Source: Dipetalonema caudispina (lineage: Eukaryota > Nematoda > Chromadorea > Rhabditida > Onchocercidae). Taken from it: a stretch of 64,000 nt of DNA. The stretch is taken from NCBI GenBank assembly GCA_013365325.1, contig JABVXV010000029.1, positions 1 to 64,000 of the forward strand. The letters are read 5' to 3'. The notes under the pieces were generated by a model, which had not been told where the DNA came from, did no database searches, and worked only from the letters and a program-made list of their open reading frames with translations. Numbering within the stretch: position 1 is the first letter of the stretch; the number at the start of each line of letters is the position of its first letter. Shown in pieces: positions 42,634 through 57,194 of this stretch. A program made the translations under genes and the position numbers.

Positions 42634-45600
42634 CTAAATCTGAAAGAATAGATGATACTGGAAATGTTTGATGATAGAAATGAAAATATAATTGAAACCT
42701 TTTGTTGTTCAGCTGGAGTATGCTGTACAATGGTATTGGTATCAATTTCCTGATCCTTATCATCATCATTCACAACTACTATAGTACGTTCTGTCATTTC
42801 TTGAGCTGTTGTAGGAGTGCTGAGATGTTGCAAATGCGACATTTCGTTGCTACTTTCTCTTTCTTCTTTATCGTTTTCATTCTGTATTAATTATTCAATT
42901 GCACTAATTAAATTAATTGATGTATGGAGTCGAAGATCAATCTAATTTACTATCATCAAATTGAACTGTATATAATGTAAGTATAAAAGTACCTGGAGTT
43001 ATCATTTCCGTAAACGTATAAATATTTGAATTGAATAATTCCCATTCCCTTCTCTTCCTTCCGACAATATTAGCACCATAAAATTAACAATTTAAAAAAG
43101 TTTACCGAATTCTGGATTGTATTCATTGTTGTAGTTTCGTCTTCCTTAGATTCCTCCTCTTCCTCCTCTTTTTGTTCATGTTCCTGTTTACTTCCTTCAT
43201 TCTCCTCCTCCTTATCGTGCTCATGATTTGCTACAGTAGCTATTCCTTCCTCATTATCCATCTCCACATTTCTCGAACGATCATCTGTTGCAGTGAATTT
43301 TACTGATGATATGGCCGATTCTTCTTTTTCTTCTTCTCCCGTAGCTTCATGCGATGATGTTGGCTACAATGAGATAATAAGAAAAAAAAAGAAGCCAAGG
43401 CTAGAAAGACAGAAACTTATAACTTACCTTTAGAATTGTTTCAATCTTCTTGTCTATTAGCATAAGAACTGCGAATCAGAACCTGTATATGAATTTGTAC
43501 CGATGTTTCAGACTTCATAGATGTATTATCAGCGCCTTCTACAGTGGAAAAGACATTGTCGGATATCGATGATTCCATTAGAATGTTAAATTCATCTTCT
43601 ATTTTATGTATTACAGTCATCTTTTCTAAATTCTATTGACACATTCACGAGCAAAAGGTGACAAACTTCTAAAGCATTGATTTGTTTTTTTTTTTTTTTT
43701 TTTTTTCTTGTTATTTTCATCTTTGGAATCTTCCAAAATTCAACTTCATCCCATGGCCAGATGGATGATTTTAAATTTAATCTGAAAAATTCAATATTCT
43801 TATGCTGCTTCCCTTATTTGTTATCTATTTCATTGCCATTTAAAGAGGCATTCACCTCTTCTGTTGTATCATCATCTTTTGATGTTTCAATAGATTGAGT
43901 CGTAAATTTTGCATCGAATATTCGTGTAATAATGTCATCGTTATTTGTATTAAACAATTCCGAAGTCATTTCTGTCATTCCTTCTTCATCCTCAAATTAC
44001 AATCAATTTTACACTTACAACTACGACTAAATTGCAAGTGTAGCAACTAAGATAAGAAAATTTAATTCAATAAACAAACTATGATACTGCTCGATTTCAT
44101 CGTATTTCCTTCAATCTCCGGTATCAATGTACTGAATTCATCGTTTGCTTCATGTTGTTCAAACGTCTGCAAAATGAAAAACGGGAAAAAACAGGAAACA
44201 TGAATTAACATGATTGATAAGAATTGACAAATTTTTTTTCCTCTTTATTTCTTTTTTTTTCTTTATCTTTTTTAGATTCTATGAAGTTATAACAAGAAAT
44301 ATTAAAACATTCAGTTAGAGAAATGATAAGTTGATACCATATTGTAAATAGCAGGATTAATAATATAAGTACACTGCTGAGGAAGTGATTCCAAATATAT
44401 TTTTACTGATTGTTGAGTGACCGATGATGTCGAATTAAATGCATCGTTTTGCAGTTGTTCACTTGCTTCTTGCACTTGTTTGTAGCCAATATCCTACAAA
44501 GAAATCTTCCCATTTAATGATAATTAGCTAAAGATTATTTATTAATTTAGAAATCTAATTTTTAATAGATCAGTTTATTGTAATCGTGTAATTTTATCGT
44601 AATTCTTGTTACTGCAGCAATAAAGATTCTGGAGATTGATTATATGACGATAACTTCGGGATGTGAATGGATAATTTACGGAGGGATAATTTTATGAATT
44701 TTCCTAAAGATATTAGATGAATAATTTTCAAATAATTATAAAATACATTTTATTTTAAAGCTATTTAGAATGTAAATTTCATTTTTATGTCACATAATTT
44801 ACTCATCTAAGGAAGCTGTATTTTCCAATGAAGCAATTCCAATGTTATCACAAAACAAAATCAACGAGCCAGCAGCTTAAATTTAGAAGAAACTTACGCA
44901 TACTTATCTGAGAAGAACTTTGATCGAAATGTTTCAACAGAAAAGAGTTGTCTTTATCTGTTGGTTAGATAAAATTGCACTTTGAACTTGGCTTAATTTC
45001 ATTTAAATTGTTCGTTTCATTCAATTCAAATTGATCAAAGCATGGACGGAATTAAAATCAGGATCTGCGAGTTTCCACATATTTTTGATAATTAATTTTT
45101 TATCTTTTAATGAATTTTAGAGCTCAACTGTCAAAAAAATGTTACAACTAATATTTTGAGAGAAGAAAAAAACAAACAAACCTTAAACAAATAACCACTT
45201 CCAGCACATATCTTATTAGATTCCTTTATGGAACATTTGATGACACATTCAATTGTACTGTAACAACAAGAAAAGCTACCGTAACATCAAGAGAAGCTAC
45301 TGTAGCATCAAGAGAAGCTTTAGTATTTTATTGTAAAAGACAAACAATTTCTCTACATATATCTTTTCTTAATAAGTCTAAAAATACATAAGTGGGGACA
45401 ATCATAAATTGTTGTTTATTTATGAAACTCATTTTTAAAATATAAAATGTCCGCAAAATGGTTCATTAAAAATTACTTCAGTACAGTTAATTTATTTTAC
45501 AGGTAAAATTCCTTTTTATATTTTCTTATGAATTACCTACCGGCAAACTTGTGTAATGCTATCAATGAATGCAAATGGATTGACAGGTGCAGCAGACGAT

Positions 45601-48600
45601 GAATCAAGTTGAATGGTAGCATCAGAAGGATGTCCACATTGGGTGGAACATTTATTAATACTATCAGTATCTTCTTTATTTTCCATACAATCTTTTACCA
45701 ATCGAAATTCTTTAATAGAAATCTTGCATAAATTAAATTAGATTCATTATTTAAATGATTATTTAATAGATGAGAAAGTTATTAGATTATTAATTGAAAC
45801 GATGAAATTATCCTTAAACTTACCTTCTAGTTTATCCATGCAAATATATGCACTAAGTGATGTCTTTTTAGCCAACTCATTCTGCTCTTCATTAGTACAT
45901 GATTGTGCACATTTCAATAGTTCCTCACGAGTACTGCAATTACAACAATATTCTCTTAAATATCAATACATAACTTGGCCATTAGAAGTGAGCCTAATAT
46001 TTCTTGAGGAGAGAAAGAGAGATAGTTGACAGCTTGTGCAGTCTTCTTTGTATTATATTTAGTTGAAGTTTTTCCGCAATTTCTTTCTTATCGTATAGCA
46101 ACAGTATTCCTTCAATTGGTAAAGGAAAATAGTAATGGTCTCAAATTAACTTTTAATTCTAAGAAAGAAGAGGTTAATTTATGATCATCGGAAAAGTGCC
46201 ATAAACTCAAGTACCGCATGCTTATTACCGCCAAGGACAAGTGTTGAACTTTTGTAAGTGCACTTCTAGTTCTTAGTGGCTATTGAGAAATGGACATTTA
46301 CATATTCTCTACAAATCAATAGAATGAATAATAGAATTTTAAATAATCTGGACAAATTACTCAATAATTCTTAAAGAATGCTTTAAATGTAGAACAGAAT
46401 TTATTATGGATTACAAGAGATCGCTAAAAATTTCTGCATTCGTTTTCCTTATTGATGTATCTTTTTTGGTTAGCAAAAATCCTCAAGGTTGATGAAGATC
46501 AAATTTTGGCTTCAAGAAGCGGAAATTGTATGTCTGGAAATTCTGTAGCAAAAATAATTATGCTACCCTCCCTGTAAAATACACTTAAGTGGCCTGATAG
46601 GCAATTTTGATGGCAGAAATAAATAGTAGGAAGATGGGATTCAATATTGCAATGAAAAACATTAAAAGTGAAATTAAGCTTTTTAATAATCAAACTTTTT
46701 CAAAATAGGTTCGATGGGTAACGAGAACGAAATTAAAAATAATTTTAGTTGTTTTCTAATAGTACAATGTATTTTGAAGGATGAGGATATTCTCGAGTAC
46801 TATAAGAAATGATCACATTTATTTATAAAGCTGCTCATTTGCTCAAATTTCTGATATTCTGTGAAAACAGAATGTTGTAGGTAAATAGTTAGCATAAAAG
46901 ATGCAAAGGTCAAAATATTGTATACTCTCTGATCTGTACTTCATCAGTGTAAACAGAAGAGTGGTAATATCTAACGGAATTGTTTGAAAAAAATAGGTAA
47001 TCAGTGGGAATATTTATCTCCTCTTCAAACTTTTCACAAATATTGTAAAAGTAGACTGCTCTCCATTTTATTGACTCATTGGGCAACAAATTAAAAAGTT
47101 TGAGGAAGTTTTTTTTTTTTTTTTTTCCATTAAATAAAATCATTCGTATTGCGTGTGGGTATTTCACAACTATAGTTTCAGACTTGAAATTACTTATTTG
47201 AATGATTTGTTACAATATACCCTTACTTTAAATCATTGCTATTCCTTCCTGTGCTAATCATTGTAGCATATGCAAGGTGAAAATAATGTTAAATTTGAAA
47301 AATATCAATTGAAATAATAATTAACCATGGAAGGAAAAGTTTTCGAGGTAAATAAACAATAAACAGATCCATGAAATATGGAAGTACTTACTCGCAGAAT
47401 TCTTCGATGTGTAGAATAATTTTCCGAAAATTACGAAGATTAGCAGCAGCAAAAACAAGCGATCCCTGTTTCAAGCAATCATTGAGACATTCACTATTCG
47501 TTGTTGCAATTGGTTGTGGTGGGATTTGAGCCGAAAGAGGGACTAAATTAAAGTTAAGATTAAAATTTATCAACTCAAAATGATTAAATTTAAATTACAA
47601 CAAATATATCCAGTACAATTTTTATAAAATATAGTTGTAAGTATATGCTTTAAACTGAAATTTTTTAATTTAGGCATAGATTATTAAGATTGGAACTGCA
47701 AACCTTGTCCTGGCAATTCTTTGTCAGCTATAATAAAAAAAATTTGAAAATGCCATTTCTGCAGTTAACATTAGAATACGGTATCTAAGTTAGATGGCAT
47801 TCAGAAACTTCTCTAACTTCACACATATCAAATATTGAGATCATAGAGGAAAGATGACGAGTGGTGAAGATGAGAGATATAAAAAAGTTGACCTCCTGAA
47901 AAACTCATATAGAAAGAAAAAAAAAAGAGATGCAACGATTCAGAATGCCCAATCGTAGAAGAATCCTTGGTGGTCCCCTAATGATAAGTACTTCAACGGT
48001 TGATTGCACTGTACGTTCATTTCATTTCTCTTCATTCGCTCATTTCACCGTACGATGTCCTTCAACACAACGATCACCATCAAATATTAATGATGATTAC
48101 CGCTCACTCCTTCTATACATTCAAATTTCAGCTCATTTCCTTTCATGCATATATTAAAAGTTCAGATGTTTTTCTTAGTCTATTTGTTATTGTTGTTGTT
48201 GTTGTTGTTATTGTTGTCCGTTACATACCAAACAACTACGATGTATGACATGGATTGAGGTATGGGAACTATTGGAAGGACGTATGATTGATGGAAGAAA
48301 ATGGAATATTCATTGCATGATGTGTTGAACAGGAAGTAATTTTGATTGTGCGATGGAAAAATAGCGGAGGAGGAGAAGGACATTGAGGTGATTATTTGGT
48401 AAGATACGGTGTGAAAAAAAAAAATGGGTTAACCAAAGTTTGATTTTATAAAGTGCAAAAGAGAAGTGAACCATTGCTTGTTTACCAAATGAAGTTGAAA
48501 ACTGCAATTGAAACACTGTGAATGTCAAACATAACAGGATCTTCTGCTGTGACTGTTTAGTTTGAATCTAAACAGATCTCATCTATCAGGATCACTATAT

Positions 48601-48794
48601 CGAGTGGTAGAAACTGTTCGTGAATACCTATCGAACCATGCAAATCGATACTTGATTGTGGAAAAGGAAGGAATTCATCGAACAATACTCAAGGTAAATT
48701 CATTACCTTGAATGAATCTCCGAAATATTTTTGAAAAGAGGTAAAACTTACGAATTATAGTTAGAATAAGCGATACAAGGCACCAAATTTTCAT
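42634..48794 (-). CDS. secreted CPG4-like cysteine-domain protein with acidic tail
   Basis: Twelve exons join to about 507 aa: 48752-48794, 47392-47542, 45824-45933, 45541-45709, 45182-45257, 44338-44493, 44080-44166, 43856-43990, 43501-43632, 43106-43363, 42699-42881, 42634-42657. Exon 1 is a signal peptide (MKIWCLVSLILTII). A cysteine-rich domain of about 160 residues follows: ECLNDCLKQG, FCDTREELLKCAQSC, YICMDKLEEF, KDCMENKED, KCSTQCGHP, VCRTIECVIKCSIKES, KICAGSGYLF. This pattern fits the nematode CPG4 (chondroitin proteoglycan 4-like) domain, which is known from secreted proteins. The rest is Glu/Asp/Ser/Thr-rich low complexity. A third reading block at 43428-43468 does not fit the frame and was left out. 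The first five exons are firm. The tail exons are phase-consistent, and the last (8 codons) is tentative. Matrix, eggshell or secreted roles are inference. Confidence 0.78.
45258..45320 (-). repeat. 21-bp triplication of a 3' splice-site module
   Basis: On the minus strand three 21-bp units precede the exon at 45182-45257: CTTCTCTTGATGCTACAG, CTTCTCTTGATGTTACGG and CTTTTCTTGTTGTTACAG, each followed by TA. The last is the working acceptor. The middle one has its AG changed to GG. The first, 42 nt upstream, still ends in AG (45301-45300). Confidence 0.88.
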
Positions 48795-50868
48795 TTCTTT
48801 TTTTTCCGCAAGATATGTATAAATTACGATAAAATGATGATTACACAATCGATACTTGTCTTCTTTTCTGGATTTTCAATATTGCTATTCTGTCAATTAT
48901 CTAAACAATCCTTTAATTGAAATAAAAAGAAAATGGAAAGTTCATAAAAAAACGTAGACAGAAGGAAAAACGAGAAATACGGTTGGAAAGAAAGATTTAT
49001 TAAAATAAAAGCAAAATTTATGCTGAAATTATTCAATTCAATATAAGAATGAATTATTCATTGAATACAATTTAAGCATATATATGCTTGTTGGAAGGGT
49101 ACGTAATACAATGTTTATTTGGTAGTATTACTTAGCTTAACTCATTTCACACTTCACTGATGTAATCTTTAATATTTCAACAAACGTTAAAAGCTTCTTG
49201 ATACTATCAGTTTCATTCATACTATGATATTTGTACGAATTATTAGATAGTAAACATTTTGCAGTAATATTATATTAAGCAAATGATAAGGATTATTACC
49301 ATATCGTAGTAACTTGTACTGTATTCCACCGTAATAATCTCTCTTCGTAATGGTTATCGTTTATTTGTTTACTTAGGTAATTGTTAAAAGTAAGCAGTGA
49401 AGTTTATCTATATCTATGCTTCAAATAATCAATAAAGGATGAATATTTCTACTAACCTCAAAATATGTCAGAAAGTTTGAACATAGGTCACATGAACAAA
49501 CTGATCTAGTTAGTTAGTGATATCGGTTTAAATGAGACATAAATGGTTACACTTCATAGAGTTTTGGTTAAAATTCCATAAGAAAAGAACGGATACATGC
49601 ACTACTCAATTTGGTTCATTCGAAGGGATGGATATTTTGATCATCATGAAAACTACCTGTGCTGTAAGATGGGCGTGGTACAGGGTGTGCTTATTTGTCC
49701 ATCAATGTTGTGTATGTCTATGTATGTGTATGTATGTATGTATTACCTGTCTGTACGACAACTTTTATTTTTCTGGAAATACCTATTTTATTTCCATTAA
49801 AATTTTGACAAAATTTAACTTTTTTTGTCAGTTAAATTATAGTTTGAGTGGGTAATTTTTATTTATTTTCTTCGTCCTCTTTTCATTTAACTTATCGAAT
49901 TTCCATTGATATTTTTTTTTTTTTTAAAAGAGTATCTGTTCATTTTTAAAAGCTAAGGATATCTAAACAAAAATATATTTTTTATGCTATGATAGTATCA
50001 TTAAATAGATCATTTATTCTGCTTGATAATAAAATAACATTTCTTAACAAGATAATTTAACTACATTTTTCCTTTTTTTTTTTTTTATCTAACTTCAGAA
50101 TATTTCATTTCGATTAGCAAGAAAGAAATCATATGTTCTTGAAATTAACCGATGACACAAACATAACTCATTTGTCATCTATCTCTTAATAATATTGCAG
50201 GACATATCGTACGATTCTATTATATCAGCTTTGTGATAGTAACACAATGCATGCAACAGGTAAACGGTAAATGTACTAATTGCCAACAATTAAAAAGGTA
50301 ATGAATGAGTCATTGCTATGGAGTAGTTAACATAACTTATCTAAACTTACCTGTTTCACTTTCCTCTCACCAAATCATTGTAGAAGACTGAAGAATGAGT
50401 GTAAAGCTGTAAAAATGTCCAATTAATTATCATTCTTCCACCATTATTATCATAAGAAAGGACAAATGTTTTTTTTCTTTTTTTTTTTTTTTTTTTTTTT
50501 TTTGTTATTCTGTAATAATCATCTGGAAAATGATGTTAAGCCAGAAATAACTTTAATTTTCTTTATTAAAGAAATATTTATTAATTAATAAGAGTAATAA
50601 AAGAAAGTTATGTGATTCATCATCGATTTCTTCTTGATATTAACTATAATCAATTGATTGTTGCAAGATAAGTTCAATTCCGTAACATTTGCATTCGAGC
50701 TTAATTGAGAATAAAATTAAAATTGTGATAATGAAGAAATGGGAATTAATTAAAGTTTAAATTACAAATAGTACTAATTCTTTCTTATTGATATGAATTT
50801 ACAAAATCCATCTATATCTCTTTTCCGTTTTCTTTCTTCCATTCTATATCTTTTCGATTTCTCCTTTA

Positions 50869-50901
<33 letters not shown>

Positions 50902-51189
50902 AAAAAATAAACAGTCGAAAATTAGTGTGATCTTATCATTTCATCTCTATTGTTACCAGTAGTTTGTAGATATGATATGAACGATAAGCAACATAAGATG
51001 TGATACTTTTCCTTGAAATTAGAAGACTTTCAAAAAAAAAAAAAAAAAAAAAAAAGAAAGCTTCGAATAGCACAGAACATTAGAAGGAAAAATGTATATT
51101 AGTTGATGAATTCACTTTTATGAGTATTTGAATGTTTCTGAAATGGGAGCATGTATTCCCGACAATAAATCATTTGTACCAATGAGAGC

Positions 51190-51217
51190 GGGGACAGCGG
51201 GGAGCGGGGGAGAAGGG
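51190..51217 (+). other. G-quadruplex motif
   Basis: Four G-runs with short loops: GGGG, ACAGC, GGGG, AGC, GGGGG, AGAA, GGG. This satisfies the G3+N1-7 rule and stands out in an AT-rich stretch. A weaker G-rich run lies at 53671-53691. Confidence 0.8.
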
Positions 51218-54200
51218 CAAAACAAGAAAAGAAATGAAGTGTTCTGTCATGATACAAGCATCTTCGACCAATTGCATAACCACTTCTAATGTTTTTTTTT
51301 TTTTTTTTTCTTTCTTCTTCCTTTCCATTTTTTAAAATTAAACTCATTTTCGTATTTTTCTACTCTTAATTTCGAATTTTTAAAATTTTTTTACTAAAAA
51401 TACTTCACAGTTGAAATGGATGGGTACACAAATTCCTTACACAATAATCTATTTATAGAAGAAGTGCATACGATAAAGCCGTAATTTTAATCATAAATTT
51501 GCAGCACCAAAAAATTTGCACCGTAACATATGCAATGTAACGAAAATTTACTTCACCAATCGTTCCATCATTTCCTAATTTTTATTAGTGTGAAGAAATA
51601 TTGAAATTCTTTAAGTTGATAAACGATTATGATTGTTTTATTGCAATTGTTAGATAATCTTATAGTTCTTTCGAGAATTCTCATCATGAATAAAAGTTTT
51701 GTAGTGAAAGTAGAACTAATAATGAGACAATTAAGCTTCAAGTATCAGAACTTCTCAAATACAATGTCATGGAAAATTAATTAAATCATTAATTGACGAT
51801 TGGAAAAATTAATCAGCTAATCAATTGTACTAACTGAAACCAGTTATCCGGTTGGTGATACAGGAAAAGATACTTAATAGTAGCACCAACAGCAGTGTTC
51901 TTTTATGTTTCACGATGACAAGCAATTTATAAATAAACTTTGGATAAGCGATGGCTTAATTAATTATAGAAATTGTTCTATTTTTTCTTTTCGCCATAAT
52001 TTAAGAAATTATTTTCGATGGAAAATTGAAGCTGATATTACACATAATATAAAATGAAATTGTAAAATGTGTTAAATAGCTATTCAAATTAGAAAAAAAA
52101 AAATGAAATTAATATTGATTAGTACAAAGAGTAAAAAATAAAAAATCTCTGTTATGTTTTAATAACTGCAAATAATTGTATTTAATTGCTGTAACAATTA
52201 TGATAACGATGACAATAAGTGGTAATGCTAGCAAGTAACACGTTGATAATAAAAATGATAATACTAATGAACTTAATAATAAGAAGAAAGATAATTAACA
52301 TGATGAAATAATAAAGTTTTATATTGGTTAGGAGTGATTCTGAATTTCAGATTGTTTCAGAATGGAAAACAACAAGAGCTTCAACCGGTGAACATTATAG
52401 AGACTGGATGATGGAAGATGGTGGAACGTTCCCTCGTAACTTTCTTATTTTTTTAAAAAAAAAAAAAAAAAATTGAGAAAGAAAGTAGAGAGAATAGAAT
52501 TCTGAAATAATTTGGTAACAGAGTTTAAAAGTCATTGCTAATAAAATAAAATGGAGGAAAAAAAAATTAATAAATGATTTGGTAAGATGGAAAACTATCG
52601 ACCAATACTTACCTACAGCAGTGCATTTCAATGGAATTAAAAAAAAAAAAAAAAAAAAAAAAATGTTTCAATGATTTCACTTCTTTTTTCTTTTATTCAA
52701 TTAAATTTGACTCATATAATATGTTTGTTTATGATCTTATCTTACCAATTAAATATTCCAATAATTTATTATTTTTGCATCTTTTTTCTTCTCTCCTCCT
52801 ATCTTTTCCAAAAATTTTACCATTGTTTTCGATCATTTCGTTTAATCTTTCCAAATTTATTGACAATTTCCTATCATTGCCAGTAATTTCTGTCTTTAAT
52901 TATTAATTTTTACTTATATATGTAAATATCGTTTGACTTTGTTCTATTATTTTTGCTTTTATTTACTATATTGCAACTATTAAATTACCATTTTTATCCT
53001 TTTTTAATTTTTCTTTTTAATTTTCTTCATTGTTCATTAGCAAGTTTGCTTATCAATTCGGTATTTACTTATGATTCCATATTGTTTTTGTTTTTTGTTT
53101 GGATGAAAAGAATTCATTTACTCAATTTAATATGTTATATGTCCAGGCAAAATTAGTTTACCGATGATCATCACGATGAAACCCGAATTGAAAATTCTTT
53201 ATGTATTCCAGTTAAACATTAAAAGCACTTTTCCTTTCCTATCTATCTGAAATCTGAATTAACCACAGAAGACTGGTCTAAGGCTGAAAAGTAATGAATT
53301 ATCTAATTACTGCTTGTATAATAATGGAATATTTTAATCAAAAGAAGCAACTAATTGCATTTTCATGTACTTCAGCATCTTCATTAATTCAGCACCTCAT
53401 TCGTTAAAATTTCACTTTTGTATTAAATTCTTTAATTGAACAAACAAGTAGTTAATAAAAAGAAGATGAATAGTGTTATGGCTATCTCTTTGAGATATCT
53501 CGGAATTCTCATTCCGCCCTAATTTAAGGCATTATATTGGTAAGTGAAATTATCGAGAATAAAACAGCAAGCAAAATGGAAAATGAGAAAGAAGTGAAAT
53601 ATTTTCTGTCAAATTTTCTTATAGCTTTTATTTATAATTTTGAAAAACTCGGCGATAACAACCCATTTCAGGGAGGAGGAGGGAGAGGGGGAAAATTGAT
53701 GGCGGTATACAAAGGATAGGCATGAAACGATTGAGGTGACAAACAACGGGGAAGAGGAGGACAGGAAATGATAGGTAGAATGATAGCTTCCAAGAATTAT
53801 TTATTCTTCCACTATTACCCTCTCTCTCTCTCTCTAAAAACGGGTTTCAATGGAATGAACAGTACTTAATTTCATGCTCAATGAGAAGTGCAAAATGAAA
53901 GAATGAAAATTAGTGAAGATGAACAAGGAAGCTGGAGAAGCGGGGGAAAGAATTGAAAATATTAGAGGTTTGATTTGTTACATCCTACATTAAAATGATA
54001 CTAATTATGTTTTCTTAATATCTATCCGCCCATCTAATTGTGGTAATGAAATTCTGATTGTAATGAGTGGATAATTTCATTGAAATATCACTGCTAAGCT
54101 TAAATAGGAAATAATTATGAAAAAATGAAATGATCAATCAATATTTTTGTTCTTCCAGAAAATCCTTTTTTTTTTTTAACACCTCGAAGTGATAACGATA

Positions 54201-55275
54201 ACATTGATAGAGTAGAAAAGAATTTCTCAAATTTCACGACTGAATCAGACAGTAATGAAAATTTACCTTCTTTTAATGCAATGTTAAATTTCCAAAGAGA
54301 CAATAGTTCCCTAAATCTAAATTTTCATTTAAAAATATGTTTTATTAAATATGGAATAAAAGTAATCAAATTTTCTTTTTTGCAAAAGGATTTATTATTT
54401 GTTAGACTGTATCCGTCATGAAGTTATGCTAATTCAAAGAGATTTGATTAAAATGAATTAATCCGATCACTCTTGTGATAAGATATGCTCAAATGTTATT
54501 ACGGAAGGAATTTCAACCAAACGAAACATCCTAAGTATTCAAAATTCAGCAGGGAAACTAAAGCATATCAGATAGTTTTTTTACGAGAGAAAATTAGATG
54601 AAAGATTTTAAATGCTTTCTTTTAATCAGTTGAAAAAGCTTATTAAATCGTATCATTTCATCCAAAATCTAAATAACAAATTTTTGCAAATAGAATTTTT
54701 TTAAATGAAAGGTTTGATAAACACCTGAATGATGATCTTCAACCATTTTTTGTCATGCTTTTTTTATCAAGTTGTTTGTTTTCTTTTTTTTTAATATCAA
54801 ATGTCACTGTTTACAAAATTAACTTTAAGCGAGTTTTCAAATAAAACTAAAACAATCACTGTCAGATTATTATTATAAAAATAAATAATATTTTCAGGTA
54901 TTTTTCATCTATGCTTTTGTATTCAATAGTATAGTTCACATATTTAAGTTAATTTTTGTCTTTCTTTTATTTCAATTCTTTTCAATGCTTAATAAGTGTT
55001 TTTGAACCTATTTTTTTTTACTCTTTTATTGATTAATAATAAACAAATTTACATAAGCTATAATAGATTGCATGGGAAAAAAGGATATTTCTCAGAATGA
55101 AAGAGGTGTAAATAAAATTAGCTTAACTAAATTTTAAATTATTCTATAGAAACATGTGGAAAATATTTTGCAAAATGTGTAGTGTAAATTAAACAATGAC
55201 TACGAAATTCTTTTCTTCCTCCCAAATAAACATGAAATAGTAATGATAATAACAACAACAGTGATAATAATAAAC

Positions 55276-55303
55276 AATAATAATAATAATAATAATAATA
55301 ATA
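55276..55303. repeat. (AAT)n microsatellite
   Basis: About nine consecutive AAT units in the gene desert, flanked by imperfect AATAA motifs. Confidence 0.9.
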
Positions 55304-55783
55304 GCAATTAGCGGGTTTTTCATTATCATAGATGTTAAATATATCACATTCTTCCTTAACGAACATCATTCTCTTCATGTTTTCCTCTATTTATAAAACA
55401 AATGTAATTGGTAATTGGATGAGGGTAAAGGGTAGGTATTGTGATAGGAGTAGTTGTAGGGCATTATAACTGATAAGACTATCATTATTATTTATTTTCT
55501 ATTCCACTCCTAAACAAGAACCGGTCGGTAGATTTTCATGCTCAACCAGTATCAATCACAACAAACAATAATATATTATTGCTAATAAAAATCAGCAAGC
55601 ATTTCGTCCTCTTCTCCTTCATCTTCATCATTTTCTTAATGTGTAAAAATTGTTACCACAAGAAAATATCAACGAAAAGAATTGTTTAAATTTCCTTCAA
55701 CAACTAACAATTATCTTGCACATTTTAAGAAAAGACGAATGAAACTTTTCTCTTTTTTTTTTTTTTTTAGGTAATTTTGAAAA

Positions 55784-55804
55784 AGAGAGAGAGAGAGAGA
55801 GAGA
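55784..55804. repeat. (AG)n microsatellite
   Basis: About ten AG units directly after a T-rich run ending in TTTAG. Confidence 0.9.
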
Positions 55805-57152
55805 CAGGATAAAAATTTCAATCTTGATAATGTAAAAAGAAAAAATTTATATCCAATCATATTTCCATTTCTTGTTACTCTTTTAATTCTCTTCTCTTTT
55901 GTTCCCTTTTTTCCTTTATTTCATTAATAAGCAAAAAGTTTTCCCTGATATGTGTGTAATTTTTTTGAAAATTTAAATAATTTATTTCCAGAAATGAGAA
56001 AATACCAACATTACCATCATATATTACTGATAAGCTAGCATGAATTACAAATGAGAATCAAATAAAAACAATGGATTATATGAAATTAGGAAGGCATCGA
56101 AAGATGTCACTTTTTTTTTATTGCTGCCATCCTGTTTAATGGTACCAGAGAAGTTGATAGCTTCTCCTCATCCTGAAATTCATTTTAAAATAAGGCCTAT
56201 TTTGTGATAGAGGACAACCGTCGCTCTTTGCTTTCTCGAGAATAAAAAAAAATTTAGCCAAACAATCTCAAATAATTGATCGATTTGATTCGTAAATCAG
56301 AAATGACACGATTTCAAATCCCTATATCGACAAAAGATTTTTAAAAGATAAATTCTAAAAAAAAAAAATCTAAGTCCTCACTATAATTTAACTTTGCACA
56401 CTTTAATTTGAAGTTCTACAACAAACTGCAACAATTGTCAGGAGAACACAGCAATTCATCATTTCAGTAAATCATGCTAACAGGCAAATAAAGTTAAAAA
56501 TAGTAATAAATACAAAACAATATCTAGCGTACTATTCAGGATACAATTCAGCAGAGCAGTACCAATTGAACTGTATCCTTATTGAAATAATTTTATAATT
56601 TATTTTTGCATATATTAGATTGATTAAATTTCATTCCCATTTTGGTATATTTCAGGAAGATGACAATGGGGAAGTAAAATCTTTCAAATGATACATAACA
56701 ACTGAACAATTTTTCGGTTAATTTTTCTTTTTTTTTTTTTTTTTTTAGCAAACTCACAAATAATTAAATAGTCCAAACAACTTCGACAAATTCAAAGTTT
56801 GCACAAAGAATGGGGAAAAAAAAAGAAAAGGTAAGAATGTCTTTTAATAACATTTCCCGATCACAGTTAAACTGCTCATATAAAAAGAAAAAAAAGCAAT
56901 GTATACAAGTTAAATTTTACCAAGTAAAATAAGTGAAATTTAAGTTAATGGTTATATTAGTATAAAAATGTACGTATTATTTAATTAATTTCCCAGATGA
57001 AACTAATATCTTTGTTAATTCTTCTATTACTAAGTAATTAATATTAGAACAATCATAGCTCAAAAAAAAACTGACATCTTTTTGGTATTATTATATAAGT
57101 TGATTGTTTTAAGCAGATGTAAAAAAAAAAAAGTGTAATAATAATAAATACA

Positions 57153-57156
<4 letters not shown>

Positions 57157-57194
<38 letters not shown>

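Noticed and set aside
43428..43468. possible extra exon (LMLIDKKIETILK) in the CPG4-like gene
   Set aside because: It has splice-like ends, but its phase does not fit the flanking phase-0 exons and would cause a frameshift.
49532..49855. 107-codon plus-strand frame with CVCLCMCMYVC
   Set aside because: Produced by a TGTATG-type simple repeat; no homology or splice context.
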